The position numbers and the translations under genes were made by a program. Positions 46,890 to 55,990 of a stretch of DNA of 64,000 nucleotides are shown one piece after another. The number at the start of each line of letters is the position of its first letter. The stretch's first letter is position 1. The DNA is from Stenotrophomonas maltophilia (lineage in GTDB: Bacteria > Pseudomonadota > Gammaproteobacteria > Xanthomonadales > Xanthomonadaceae): positions 536,001-600,000 of the forward strand of contig NZ_CP015612.1 of assembly GCF_002138415.1 (NCBI RefSeq). Reading direction: 5' to 3'. The notes under the pieces are model-generated. The model saw nothing but the letters and a program-made list of their open reading frames with translations, made no database searches and was not told the DNA's origin.

Positions 46890-49800
46890 CTACGTTCCTC
46901 TGCGGGTGTTGGACGGTCGGCCCGGCCTGCGGGTGCGTCTGGCTGGCAGGCCCGGCAACGGCGCCAGCAGCGCCTGCACGTCTTCTTCGCTGAAGCGCGG
47001 CCCGGCGCTGCCACCGCCTTCGAGAATCGATTCGGCCAGCAGGGCCTTGCGCTCCTGCAGCTCGGCAATCCGCTCTTCGATGCTGCCTGCGGCGATCAAC
47101 CGGTAGACGAACACCGGCTGCTGCTGGCCGATGCGATGGGCGCGGTCACTGGCCTGGTTTTCGGCGGCCGGGTTCCACCAGGGATCGAAGTGGATGACGG
47201 TGTCGGCCGCGGTCAGGTTCAACCCCACGCCACCTGCCTTGAGGCTGATCAGGAACACCGGGACTTCACCCTGCATGAAACGCTGCACCGGCGTGGCGCG
47301 GTCCTGGGTATCGCCGGTCAGGGTCACATAGGCCAGTCCCAGATCGTCCAGCGCCTGCGCGATCAGCGCCAGCATGCCGGTGAATTGTGAGAACACCAGG
47401 ATCCGCCGGCCTTCCTCGACCATCGATGGCAGAATGTCGCGCAGCAGTTCCAGCTTGGCCGAACCGGCACTGCGGGCCGGGGCGTCGCCCGGCAGCAGGC
47501 GCGGATCGCAGCAGACCTGGCGCAGCTTCAGCAACGCATCCAGCACCACGATATGGCTGCGCGCCAGCCCGCTGCCGCTGATGGCCTCGCGCACCTGCTT
47601 TTCCATCGCCGCACGCACGGTTTCATAGAGATCGCGCTGGCCGCCTTCCATTTCCACTGCACGGGTAATTAGAGTCTTGGGCGGAAGCTCTGACACGACC
47701 TGGTCCTTGCGCCGGCGCAGGATGAAGGGGCGCAGCCGCTGCGCCAGCAGCTGGGCACGACGGTGGTCGCTGCCGCGCTCGATCGGGTGGCGCCAATGCT
47801 GGTTGAACTGTTTTTCGCTGCCGAGCAGGCCGGGCAGCAGGAAGTCGAACTGCGTCCACAGTTCGCCCAGATGGTTTTCCAGCGGCGTACCGGTCAGGCA
47901 CAGGCGATGGCGGGCCTGCAGCGTGCGCAGGGTGACGGCAGCGCGTGACTTCGGATTCTTCACTTGCTGGGCCTCGTCGAGGATCAGCAGATGGTAGGCA
48001 TGAACCTGCAGCGCCTGCTCGTCTCGCCACAGCAGAGGATAGGTGGTCAGTACAAGGTCGTTCTCGGGAATCGCCTCGAACAGCGCTTCACGTGCCGGTC
48101 CGTGCAGGGTCAGTACGCGCAGGCCCGGGGTGAAGCGTGCCGCTTCGCTCTGCCAGTTGTGCAGCAGCGAGGTCGGCACCACCAGCAGCGCCGGCCGGTC
48201 CAGGCGGCCACTTTCCTTCTCGACCAGCAGATGCGCCAGCGTCTGCAGGGTCTTGCCCAGCCCCATGTCATCGGCCAGCACCCCGCCCAGCCCCTGCTGG
48301 CGCAGGTACTGCAGCCAGGACAGGCCCTCGAGCTGATAGGGACGCAGCGTCGCCACCAGCCCCGCCGGCGGCGGCACTTCACCCAGTGCGGGTGCCTGCA
48401 TCAGCCGCTGCACCAGCGCCTGGGTATCCTTGCGGCCCCGGAACTGCAGGCGTGCGGTGTCCTGCAGTGCCTGAAGGCGGCCACGATCAAGCGCTGACAA
48501 GCGCAGCGGCGCGCCACGCTGGGCGAACAGGTCCGCCAACAGGGCCATGATCGGCTTCAGTCGCGCGGCCCGCAGTGCCAGGCGGGTGTTGTCGCCTGCC
48601 ATCAACAGGATGTTCTCGTCGTCGCCGATGGCGTCCAGCTGGCCACGCATCCAGCGGGGATCGGACTGCAGCACCTGCTGCAGCAGCGGAACCATGGAGA
48701 CCCGGTGGCCGTTCACCTCGACCTCCAGGCCCAGATTGAACCAGCCGGTGTCCCCGGTCTCTGCCTGGATGTCCAGATCGATCTCGTCGACCCGGGTGAT
48801 GCGATGGCGGAAATCGTCGTCCGTCTCCACCTTCCAGCCCAAGGCTTCCAGGCGCGGCACGTCATCCAGCAGGAACCGTGTCCAGTCATGGGTGCGCAGC
48901 TGGAACTGCGGGCCAGCCCCGTCCAATGGCGCCCGCGGGTCCGTGTCGCGATACAGTCCCACCGTGCGCAGCTCGGCCTCGCGCCGTGATTCCTCAGCCA
49001 AGTCACGGGGCAGCAGGGCGAGCTGGCCCTCCGGATCGTGGGCGAACAGGCTCGGATCATCCAGGAACCGCACGTGCTCGTCGTACTCGAAGGCCACGGT
49101 CGCGATATCGGCCCATTGCGACGGGTCGCGGCGGCCGAGCCATGCCGGCCGGAACTCAATCGTATGCAGGCGCAGCACGGGGATCATCGCGCTGACCTGC
49201 AGGGTGGGCAGCGTGTCGCTTGCACCGGGGCGCGGCAGGGCAGGGTCGATCTGTTGCAGCATCTGTGCGACCACCGCTTCTTCGTTGGGTAACAGATTGG
49301 GCAGGCTCAGGAAGGCGTCGGCGTCCTCGGCCCTGACATCCAGCAGCAGCGGACCGACCTCGCCGGTGACCGGGTCCAGATAGCACGCACTCCGGCCCAG
49401 GATCACGCCTCTGGCGCCGCCCTCCACGCTCAACGCAGGTTCCAGCAGCGTCGCGCCCTGCGTCATGCCAACGGTCCAGCCCAGTTCGCCGCGGCGTGGA
49501 GCTCCTGACCGGGCCGGCACGTCGCCGTGCGTACCGCAGGAGACCCAGCCATGGCCGCTGGAGACGATCAACTGCAGGGTGGCCGCGAAGTCGATCCATT
49601 CGTCCTTCGTCGCGGGCTGCCGCTGGGTGCGTAGCTGGATCATCACCGCCAGATCAGTCGGCGTGAGGTATGCCGGAGGATCCAGCAGCAGGTCTGCGGT
49701 GATATCCATCCACTTACCCGTGCTGATCGCACCATCGGTCCCGTACTTGGCGCGCCGGACCAGCACGGCGGGGTGGTGGTTGTAGGTGGACAGTTCGAAG

Positions 49801-50216
49801 ATGACACCGTTCCGGCGTGGCTGGGCCGGCCGGATCCGCGCGCTCTGCCAACGCGAAAGCTCCGCCAGCAGATCAGGACGCGGCGGTTGCGTCAGGTCCT
49901 GTTCGGTCGCGGGGCTCTCGTCGTCCATGGCAAGCGGATCCAGCATGTACGAGACCAGCACCGCCGCCACATGCTTGCAGGTGCGGCCGACGGGGCAGGA
50001 ACAGGCACTTTGCAGGCGGCTGCGCGCGGTGCGCGTGCTGGCCTTCAGATCGATCTCCACGTAGTAGGGATGCCTGGCCGAACCCTGTACCTCGGCCGTC
50101 AGCAGGCCATCGCGAAGTTGCCGGTTGCGCACGCCACCCAGGCACTGCTCGCTTTTCTGCAGTGTCCACTCGTCGATCCAGCGGAACAGGTCTTCGTCTG
50201 TGAAGGTCGGCGTCAT
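46890..50216 (-). CDS. SNF2-family DNA-dependent ATPase with SWIM zinc finger
   Basis: 1108-residue protein. A SWIM zinc finger lies near residues 72-95 (SACSCPVGRTCKHVAAVLV, CxCx(n)CxH). A long SNF2-associated region of ~500 residues follows. The helicase core starts near residue 620 (LRPYQLEGLSWLQYLRQQGL): Walker A ADDMGLGKT, DEAQ box LILDEAQQVKN, RHRLCLTGTPLEN, and the C-terminal lobe with ILVFSQFTGM, LKAGGVGLNLT and DRAHRIGQQQPV. All motifs are intact. Such bacterial SWIM-SNF2 proteins are thought to remodel protein-DNA complexes; no client is known. It is a single gene, divergent from the CoA-transferase genes. No methyltransferase or nuclease partner is adjacent, which argues against a defence island such as DISARM. 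Confidence 0.92.
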   Translation of the reverse strand: MTPTFTDEDLFRWIDEWTLQKSEQCLGGVRNRQLRDGLLTAEVQGSARHPYYVEIDLKASTRTARSRLQSACSCPVGRTCKHVAAVLVSYMLDPLAMDDESPATEQDLTQPPRPDLLAELSRWQSARIRPAQPRRNGVIFELSTYNHHPAVLVRRAKYGTDGAISTGKWMDITADLLLDPPAYLTPTDLAVMIQLRTQRQPATKDEWIDFAATLQLIVSSGHGWVSCGTHGDVPARSGAPRRGELGWTVGMTQGATLLEPALSVEGGARGVILGRSACYLDPVTGEVGPLLLDVRAEDADAFLSLPNLLPNEEAVVAQMLQQIDPALPRPGASDTLPTLQVSAMIPVLRLHTIEFRPAWLGRRDPSQWADIATVAFEYDEHVRFLDDPSLFAHDPEGQLALLPRDLAEESRREAELRTVGLYRDTDPRAPLDGAGPQFQLRTHDWTRFLLDDVPRLEALGWKVETDDDFRHRITRVDEIDLDIQAETGDTGWFNLGLEVEVNGHRVSMVPLLQQVLQSDPRWMRGQLDAIGDDENILLMAGDNTRLALRAARLKPIMALLADLFAQRGAPLRLSALDRGRLQALQDTARLQFRGRKDTQALVQRLMQAPALGEVPPPAGLVATLRPYQLEGLSWLQYLRQQGLGGVLADDMGLGKTLQTLAHLLVEKESGRLDRPALLVVPTSLLHNWQSEAARFTPGLRVLTLHGPAREALFEAIPENDLVLTTYPLLWRDEQALQVHAYHLLILDEAQQVKNPKSRAAVTLRTLQARHRLCLTGTPLENHLGELWTQFDFLLPGLLGSEKQFNQHWRHPIERGSDHRRAQLLAQRLRPFILRRRKDQVVSELPPKTLITRAVEMEGGQRDLYETVRAAMEKQVREAISGSGLARSHIVVLDALLKLRQVCCDPRLLPGDAPARSAGSAKLELLRDILPSMVEEGRRILVFSQFTGMLALIAQALDDLGLAYVTLTGDTQDRATPVQRFMQGEVPVFLISLKAGGVGLNLTAADTVIHFDPWWNPAAENQASDRAHRIGQQQPVFVYRLIAAGSIEERIAELQERKALLAESILEGGGSAGPRFSEEDVQALLAPLPGLPARRTRRPGRPSNTRRGT

Positions 50217-50376
50217 CGTAGATTGAGGGGCGCAGGCGCTGAAGCACCCTTCTGCGTGGAATCACCCATTCTACCCAATGCCCGCCTGGTGCTCCGTCAA
50301 TGCTGCGGCGCATCCAGGCCCTTCGTCGCTGTCCAGCTAGAATGCGGTCATCCTCAACGTGCAGGGTAGTACAGCA

Positions 50377-51108
50377 ATGCAGCAATCGACTTCCACCGGC
50401 AAGCGCGGCAAGCGCTTCGCCAGTGCGGCGGAGGCCCTGCAAGGGGTGGTCGCCGATGGCCAGACGCTGGCCGTGGGCGGCTTCGGCCTGTGTGGCATTC
50501 CCGAGGCCCTGATCGCCGCGCTGCGCGACAGTGGCGCCAAGGGCCTGACCGTGATCTCCAACAATGCCGGCGTCGATGGTTTCGGCCTGGGCCAGCTGCT
50601 GGAAACCCGCCAGATCAAGAAGATGATTTCGTCCTACGTGGGCGAGAACAAGGAGTTCGAGCGCCAGTTCCTGGCCGGTGAGCTGGAGCTGGAATTCAAC
50701 CCGCAGGGCACCCTGGCCGAACGCTTGCGTGCCGGCGGTGCAGGCATTCCGGCGTTCTTCACCGCCACCGGCTACGGCACGGTGGTGGCCGAAGGCAAGG
50801 AAACCCGCGAGTTCGACGGCAAGCACTACGTGATGGAAACCGCGCTGCGCGCCGATGTGGCACTGGTCAAGGCGTGGAAGGCCGACGAAGCGGGCAACCT
50901 GGTGTTCCGCAAGACCGCGCGTAACTTCAACCCGGCCTGCGCGATGGCCGGCAAGGTCTGCATCGTGGAAGTGGAGGAGGTGGTGCCGGTCGGCGCCATC
51001 GATCCGGACCAGGTGCACCTGCCCGGTATCTACGTGCATCGCATCGTGCACAACCCGCATCCAGAAAAGCGTATCGAACAGCGCACCATCCGCGCGGAGG
51101 GCAACTGA
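50377..51108 (+). CDS. scoA: 3-oxoacid CoA-transferase subunit A
   Basis: 243-residue alpha subunit of a family I CoA-transferase. The Gly-rich entry loop [33 protein letters not shown] and [16 protein letters not shown] identify succinyl-CoA:3-ketoacid CoA-transferase (SCOT), which activates acetoacetate. That is a product of the FahA pathway encoded elsewhere in this window. ATG 50377 is chosen over the GTG at 50359, although neither has a strong ribosome site. The partner gene starts two bases after this one ends. A 3-oxoadipate transferase is the main alternative. Confidence 0.9.
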   Translation: MQQSTSTGKRGKRFASAAEALQGVVADGQTLAVGGFGLCGIPEALIAALRDSGAKGLTVISNNAGVDGFGLGQLLETRQIKKMISSYVGENKEFERQFLAGELELEFNPQGTLAERLRAGGAGIPAFFTATGYGTVVAEGKETREFDGKHYVMETALRADVALVKAWKADEAGNLVFRKTARNFNPACAMAGKVCIVEVEEVVPVGAIDPDQVHLPGIYVHRIVHNPHPEKRIEQRTIRAEGN

Positions 51109-51109
51109 C

Positions 51110-51742
51110 ATGGCGTGGACCCGCGATGAGATGGCGGCACGCGCCGCCCGCGAACTGACCGATGGTGCCTACGTGAACCTGGGCATCGGCCTGCCGACCT
51201 TGGTCGCCAACCATATTCCCGAAGGCGTGGATGTGTGGCTGCAGTCGGAGAACGGCCTGCTCGGTATCGGCCCGTTCCCGACCGATGCCGAAGTGGACGC
51301 CGACCTGATCAACGCCGGCAAGCAGACCGTCACCGCACGTGCCGGTGCCAGCTACTTCGGCAGCCACGACAGCTTCGCGATGATCCGCGGCGGCCACGTC
51401 AACCTGGCCATCCTCGGCGCCATGCAGGTCACCCACAAGGGCGACCTGGCCAACTGGATGGTGCCCGGCAAGATGGTCAAGGGCATGGGAGGCGCGATGG
51501 ACCTGGTGGCCGGCGTGCAGCGCGTGGTGGTGCTGATGGAGCACACCGCCAAGAACGGCGAGCACAAGATCCTGCCCGAGTGCTCGCTGCCGCTGACCGG
51601 CGTGGGCGTGGTCGACCGCATCATCACCGACCTGGCCGTGTTCGATGTCACCGACAACGGCCTGCTGCTGGTGGAAGCCGCACCGGGTGTCAGCGACGAC
51701 GAACTGAAGGAAAAAACGGGCGTGGCGTTCCAGCGCGCTTGA
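51110..51742 (+). CDS. scoB: 3-oxoacid CoA-transferase subunit B
   Basis: 210-residue beta subunit carrying the catalytic glutamate in [12 protein letters not shown], which forms the enzyme-CoA thioester. [14 protein letters not shown] and the [15 protein letters not shown] loop are also typical. The ATG lies one base after the scoA stop; a much longer same-frame ORF runs back through scoA but is antisense-like shadow coding. Together the two subunits form the usual heteromer. Confidence 0.92.
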   Translation: MAWTRDEMAARAARELTDGAYVNLGIGLPTLVANHIPEGVDVWLQSENGLLGIGPFPTDAEVDADLINAGKQTVTARAGASYFGSHDSFAMIRGGHVNLAILGAMQVTHKGDLANWMVPGKMVKGMGGAMDLVAGVQRVVVLMEHTAKNGEHKILPECSLPLTGVGVVDRIITDLAVFDVTDNGLLLVEAAPGVSDDELKEKTGVAFQRA

Positions 51743-51787
51743 AGCCGTGAGGGCGGCCCGGTGCCGCCCTCATCCTGCGGGGTCTCG

Positions 51788-52375
51788 ATGCTGTTTCCCC
51801 ATGATCTCCCCGATGCCGATGTCCAGCACCTGCCGGGCTGGTTGGCTGCCGCCGATGCCGACGGGCTCATGTCCGCGCTGCAGGCCGACGTGGCCTGGGA
51901 GATCCATCGCATCCGCATGTTCGGCAGCTGGGTGGATTCGCCGCGATTGAGCTGCTGGATCGGTGACCCGGATGCCCGTTACCGATACTCCGGTGCCGAA
52001 TTCGTGCCGCATCGATGGCTGCCGTCGTTGCAGGACGCGCGCGACCGTCTGGAAACCGAAGGCTTCGGCCGCTTCAACAGCGTACTGCTGAATCGCTATC
52101 GCGGCGGCGGCGACTACATGGGCTGGCACAGCGATGACGAGCCAGAGCTGGGGCCTGCCCCGGTGATTGCTTCGCTGAGCCTGGGTGCCGCACGCCGCTT
52201 CCTGCTGCGCCGGCGCGATGACCCGACGCGGAAGGCTGAATATCTGCTCGGCCATGGCGATCTGCTGGTGATGGCGGGGCAGACGCAGAGGTTCTACCAG
52301 CACGCGTTGCCGAAGATGGCGCGGGTGCAGGGTGAACGGATCAATCTGACGTTCCGCTGGATTACGCCGCGCTGA
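51788..52375 (+). CDS. alkB: AlkB-like 2-oxoglutarate/Fe(II)-dependent DNA repair dioxygenase
   Basis: 195-residue oxygenase. The iron triad is His114 and Asp116 (MGWHSDDEPE) with His172 (FYQHALPKM); the 2-oxoglutarate arginines are in RINLTFRW near residues 184-190. N-terminal substrate-lid residues (SWVDSPRLSCWIGD and YRYSGAEF) resemble the AlkB2/ALKBH2-like branch rather than E. coli AlkB. It repairs alkylated bases by oxidative demethylation. It lies 45 bases after scoB and is convergent, four bases apart, with the lipoprotein gene. There is no ada gene nearby. Confidence 0.9.
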   Translation: MLFPHDLPDADVQHLPGWLAAADADGLMSALQADVAWEIHRIRMFGSWVDSPRLSCWIGDPDARYRYSGAEFVPHRWLPSLQDARDRLETEGFGRFNSVLLNRYRGGGDYMGWHSDDEPELGPAPVIASLSLGAARRFLLRRRDDPTRKAEYLLGHGDLLVMAGQTQRFYQHALPKMARVQGERINLTFRWITPR

Positions 52376-52379
52376 TCGG

Positions 52380-53021
52380 TCAGCGCGCGACGGTCGGCTG
52401 GTCGGCCTGTCCGCTCAGCAGCGTCCAGCCCACCACATCCTGCGCCAGCTGCTGCAGGCCACGCTCGAACGCGGCGGTCACCGCCGGTACGTCGGTGCTG
52501 CCGACTGGCTGCGCCTGGCGGAAGGTGCGGTCCGCGACCACGCGCTGGTCGGCGACATGGATCAGCTTTGCGTTGACCTCGATCACCACCGTCGGCGTGG
52601 CCTGGCCCTGGTAATCCGATTCGAAGCGGCGCACGTCGGTGGACAGCTTGTAGTCGGCGCGGATGCCGGCGGTGCTGCGGGCCACGCCGCGGATGCGGCC
52701 GGAATCCTCGAAGCCACGCAACAGGGTGTCCTCGATCATGTCGGTGGCCGGCTGCGCCCAGCTGGCCCCCTTGTAGATCTCCATCTGCGACGGTGTCGGC
52801 CGCACATTGATGCGCGGGCTGTCGACCATGCGCGCGGCGCTGGGCTTGGCCAGCACCAGCTGCCAGCTGGCCTGCGGCCACGCCGGGTCCGCCTTGACCT
52901 GCACGGACGGCGAGTACAGCGTCACCGCGGTTTTCTCGCTGCTGCCAAGGATGGAGCAGCCGCCCAGCAGGGTGACCATCGAAGCGGCCAGCAGCAGGCG
53001 CGGAAGGGTGGTCGGGCTCAT
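52380..53021 (-). CDS. ABC-type transport auxiliary lipoprotein
   Basis: 213-residue lipoprotein: signal LPRLLLAASMVTLLGGCS with the lipobox LGGC and Cys near residue 22, followed by the ABC_trans_aux/PqiC-like domain (VTLYSPSVQVKADPAWPQ, MVDSPRINVRPTPSQMEIYK, SWAQPATDMIEDTLLRGFE). Such proteins replace MlaC/MlaA-type partners in some MCE lipid transport systems and may sit on the inner face of the outer membrane. It overlaps mlaD by four bases (ATGA) and ends the four-gene operon. The long frame upstream is not part of it. Confidence 0.88.
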   Translation of the reverse strand: MSPTTLPRLLLAASMVTLLGGCSILGSSEKTAVTLYSPSVQVKADPAWPQASWQLVLAKPSAARMVDSPRINVRPTPSQMEIYKGASWAQPATDMIEDTLLRGFEDSGRIRGVARSTAGIRADYKLSTDVRRFESDYQGQATPTVVIEVNAKLIHVADQRVVADRTFRQAQPVGSTDVPAVTAAFERGLQQLAQDVVGWTLLSGQADQPTVAR

Positions 53022-53944
53022 TTGGGTTCGAACTCCTTCGGTGCGTCGCGGCCCAGCAGGTAGCGCGCGGGGTTGTTCTCGAGGCGGTCGCTGACCCGGC
53101 GCAGGTCGCGGATCAGGCCGCGCAGTTCGGTCAGCGTCGGGCCCAGCTGGCCGAGGCCATCGTTGGCGAAGCTGTTGATCGCGGCGCGGTTCTCGCCAAG
53201 GATCGAATCGGCGTTGCCGGCGGCCGAATCGAGCTTGGCCAGGGTGCCATCGAGCTTGTCGATGATGCCGGGCAGCTGCTGCACCAGGTTCTTGTCCAGG
53301 CGCTCGATGGTGCCGTTGGTGGTCTTCAGCGTGGTGTCCAGGCTGCGCGCGGCATCGCGCGCGCTGAGCAGCAGCGCCTGGGTACCCTGGTCGCGGTCGG
53401 CCAGGCCGCCGCTGATCGTTTCCAGGTTGGCCAGTGTCGCGTTGATCGAGGCCACGTTGCGGTCGCTGAGGATCTGGTCCATGCGCTCGACAATGCGGTT
53501 GGCGACGTCGGTGATGTTCTGCAGGGCCGACGGCGTGGTCGGGATGATCGGCGCCGGGTCCTTGTTGACCGTGGTCAGTGCCGGCGACTGCGGCGTGCCT
53601 CCGCTGAGCTGGATGATCGACGGGCCGGTCAGGCTGGTGATCGCCAGCTTGGCACGGGTATCGGTCTTGACCGGCGTGTTGGAGTTCAGGCGGATGCGCG
53701 CGACGACCTGGCGCGGGTCGTCCGGTACCAGGTTCAGTTCGGTGATCGAGCCCACGGCGATGCCGTTGTACTGCACCGGGCTGCCCACCGACAGGCCGGT
53801 CACCGCTTCGCGGAACACCACGCGGTATTCCTGCCAGGTGCGGTCGGAGGAGTACTTGGCGGCCCACAGGCCGAAGGCCAGCAGGGCAAGGCCGGTGATC
53901 AGGGTGAACGCGCCGATCAGCACGTAGTTGGCTTTGGTTTCCAT
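53018..53944 (-). CDS. mlaD: MCE/MlaD family lipid transport protein
   Basis: 308-residue protein: a single N-terminal membrane anchor (YVLIGAFTLITGLALLAFGLW), the MCE domain (about residues 38-120) with VGSPVQYNGIAVGSITEL and the conserved LTGPSIIQLSGG, then a long helical C-terminus (~150-290) with coiled-coil character (LDTTLKTTNGTIERLDKNLV). MCE proteins form hexameric rings and tunnels for phospholipid movement between membranes. It is longer than E. coli MlaD (about 180 residues) because of the helical tail. It lies between the ATPase and lipoprotein genes. Confidence 0.92.
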   Translation of the reverse strand: METKANYVLIGAFTLITGLALLAFGLWAAKYSSDRTWQEYRVVFREAVTGLSVGSPVQYNGIAVGSITELNLVPDDPRQVVARIRLNSNTPVKTDTRAKLAITSLTGPSIIQLSGGTPQSPALTTVNKDPAPIIPTTPSALQNITDVANRIVERMDQILSDRNVASINATLANLETISGGLADRDQGTQALLLSARDAARSLDTTLKTTNGTIERLDKNLVQQLPGIIDKLDGTLAKLDSAAGNADSILGENRAAINSFANDGLGQLGPTLTELRGLIRDLRRVSDRLENNPARYLLGRDAPKEFEPK

Positions 53945-53947
53945 GGC

Positions 53948-54775
53948 TCAGGCACTCTCGATCTGTTCGCCACGCGCGGCGCGCGCGCGCGGTCCGTGGA
54001 AGTATTCCTGGATCCACGGATGATCCAGTTTCTCGATCTCCGGCAGCGGCGCATTGGCCACTACCTTGCGGTCGGCGATCACTGCCACCCGGTCACAGAT
54101 GGCGTACAGCGTGTCCAGGTCGTGGGTGATCAGGAACACGGTCAGGCCCAGCGCTTCCTGCAGGGTCTTGATCAGGCGGTCGAACGCCGCCGCACCGATC
54201 GGGTCGAGACCGGCGGTCGGTTCGTCCAGGAACAGCAGCGGCGGATCCAGTGCCAGCGCCCGGGCCAGGCCGGCGCGCTTGCGCATGCCACCGGACAGCT
54301 GCGAGGGCAGCTTGTTGATCGCATCGGCGGGCAGGCCGGCCAGCTTCACCTTCAGCAGCGCCAGTTCGTAATGCCAGCGCTCGGGCAGCTCGCGATGGTG
54401 CTCCTTCAGTGGCACCTGCACGTTCTCGCCCACGGTCAGCGATGAGAACAGGGCACCGTCCTGGAACAGCACGCCGGTGTTGCGTTCGATGTGCAGGCGG
54501 CTCTCGGCATCGTCGGCACGCGCGTCGCGGCCGAGCACTTCGATCTGCCCGGCATCGGGCACGCGCAGGCCGAGGATCGAGCGCATCAGCACCGACTTGC
54601 CGGTACCCGAACCACCCACCACGCCCAGGATCTCGCCGCGACGCACGTCCAGGTCCAGGTCTTCGTGCACGGTCTGGCTGCCGAAGCGGTTGACCAGCCC
54701 GCGTACGCGGATGGCCAGGTCGTGGCCCTGGTCGTCGCGCATGTCGATGGGTTCGGGGAGGGAGGATGTGCTCAT
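53948..54775 (-). CDS. mlaF: Lipid transport ABC ATPase (MlaF-like)
   Basis: 275-residue ATPase with Walker A GGSGTGKSVLM, signature LSGGMRKRAGLARAL, Walker B LLFLDEPTAGLDPIG and the switch His in LITHDLDTLY. The MRKR version of the signature is typical of Mla/TtgA-type import ATPases. It is three bases before mlaD and one base after mlaE, so one transcript is certain in practice. Confidence 0.93.
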   Translation of the reverse strand: MSTSSLPEPIDMRDDQGHDLAIRVRGLVNRFGSQTVHEDLDLDVRRGEILGVVGGSGTGKSVLMRSILGLRVPDAGQIEVLGRDARADDAESRLHIERNTGVLFQDGALFSSLTVGENVQVPLKEHHRELPERWHYELALLKVKLAGLPADAINKLPSQLSGGMRKRAGLARALALDPPLLFLDEPTAGLDPIGAAAFDRLIKTLQEALGLTVFLITHDLDTLYAICDRVAVIADRKVVANAPLPEIEKLDHPWIQEYFHGPRARAARGEQIESA

Positions 54776-54776
54776 G

Positions 54777-55898
54777 TCACCAGTCCATGTGCATGAACCA
54801 CAACGCCGCGAAGGCGTCGATGATGATCACCAGCGAGATCGTCTGCACCACGCTGGAGGTGGTGCGTTCGCCGACCGACTGCGCCGTGCCTTCGACCTTC
54901 AGTCCTTCCAGGCAGCCGATCAGGCCGATCACCAGCGCGAACACCGGCGCCTTCGACAGGCCGACCAGCATGTGCCGCACTTCCATCGTCTCGTGCATGC
55001 GTGCGATGTACATCTGCGGCGGAATGTCGAGGTCGAACGCACCGACGGTGATGCCGCCGGCCAGGCCGGCAACCATTGCAATGAAGGTCAGCAGCGGCAG
55101 GGTGACCAGCAGCGCCAGCAGGCGTGGCAGCACCAGCAGATCGATCGGATCCAGGCCCAGGGTGCGCATCGCATCGATTTCCTCGCGCGCCTTCATCGCA
55201 CCGATCTGTGCGGTGAAGGCGCTGGCGGTGCGGCCGGCCAGCACGATCGCGGTCAGCAGTACCGCGAACTCGCGCAGGAACGCGATGTTGACCAGTTCGA
55301 CGACATAGATCTCGGCGCCGAAGTCGCGCAGGATGGTCGAGCCGAGGAAGGCGATCACCGCGCCGACCAGGTAGGACAGCAGCGCCACCAGCGGTACCGC
55401 GTCCAGCCCGACCTGCTCCATCTGGTGCACGGTGGCGGTCAGCCGGAAGCGGCGGGGTTCCTTGACCAGGCGCGCCGCCTTGACCAGGTTCTCGCCGAGG
55501 AAACTGCACAACGCCTTGATGTTGTGACCGGTGGCATGGACGCTGACACCCAGTCGTTCCAGCGCCGCCAGCACGCCGAAGTCGCGCTTGGGCTTGGGCC
55601 GGTCGTCGGCCACTTCCTCGATGGTGCACACCAGCGCCTGGTGATCCGGGCGGAACTTCAGTGCGTCCTCGCCGAGGTCGGCGCGATGGGCCACGCGCAG
55701 CACCTGCAGCACGCCGGCCGAATCCATCTTCTCGATGGCGGTGGCATCGATGCCGGTCAGCGTATCGGGAACGCCGCGCAGGACTTCGGCCGCGGCCAGC
55801 GCGGTCTTCAGGGTCCAGGTGCCGGACAGGTGGATCACGCCCGGGTCATGGGCATCCTGTTCGAGCTGGGGGGCGTGGTTCGGGGTCACTTGGGCCAT
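54777..55898 (-). CDS. mlaE: STAS-MlaE fusion permease
   Basis: 373-residue fusion. Residues ~1-110 resemble a STAS/MlaB domain (GVIHLSGTWTLKTALAAAEVL and IDATAIEKMDSAGVLQVLRV, the latter holding the Ser-containing loop). Residues ~150-373 form the MlaE permease with VGAVIAFLGSTILRDFGAEI, GRTASAFTAQIGAMKAREEIDAM and six or so helices. In E. coli these are separate MlaB and MlaE. ATG 55898 gives MAQVTPNHAP; the frame continues upstream without gene-like sequence. First gene of the operon, divergent from thrE. Confidence 0.92.
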   Translation of the reverse strand: MAQVTPNHAPQLEQDAHDPGVIHLSGTWTLKTALAAAEVLRGVPDTLTGIDATAIEKMDSAGVLQVLRVAHRADLGEDALKFRPDHQALVCTIEEVADDRPKPKRDFGVLAALERLGVSVHATGHNIKALCSFLGENLVKAARLVKEPRRFRLTATVHQMEQVGLDAVPLVALLSYLVGAVIAFLGSTILRDFGAEIYVVELVNIAFLREFAVLLTAIVLAGRTASAFTAQIGAMKAREEIDAMRTLGLDPIDLLVLPRLLALLVTLPLLTFIAMVAGLAGGITVGAFDLDIPPQMYIARMHETMEVRHMLVGLSKAPVFALVIGLIGCLEGLKVEGTAQSVGERTTSSVVQTISLVIIIDAFAALWFMHMDW

Positions 55899-55976
55899 TC
55901 GGGTCGCAGCATAACCGTTCTGTATTGGGCATCGCGTCGAACTCGGATGAATTTCTCCGGTAAGGCCCAGCCTAGG

Positions 55977-55982
55977 TAATAC
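55977..55982 (+). promoter_or_regulatory. thrE: Possible -10 element giving a leaderless thrE transcript
   Basis: TAATAC lies eight bases before the thrE ATG, and no Shine-Dalgarno sequence separates them. If this is the -10 box, transcription would start at or next to the start codon. No clear -35 is visible 17 bases upstream. Confidence 0.35.
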
Positions 55983-55990
55983 TACGGCGC

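Noticed and set aside
46890..50216. SWIM-SNF2 helicase as part of an antiphage defence island
   Set aside because: No methyltransferase, nuclease or phospholipase-D partner is adjacent; neighbours are rml and CoA-transferase genes. It is read as a stand-alone remodeller.
54477..55979. 500-codon plus-strand frame across mlaE
   Set aside because: Gln/His/Arg-rich shadow typical of a GC-rich antisense frame; the mla operon on the other strand is certain.
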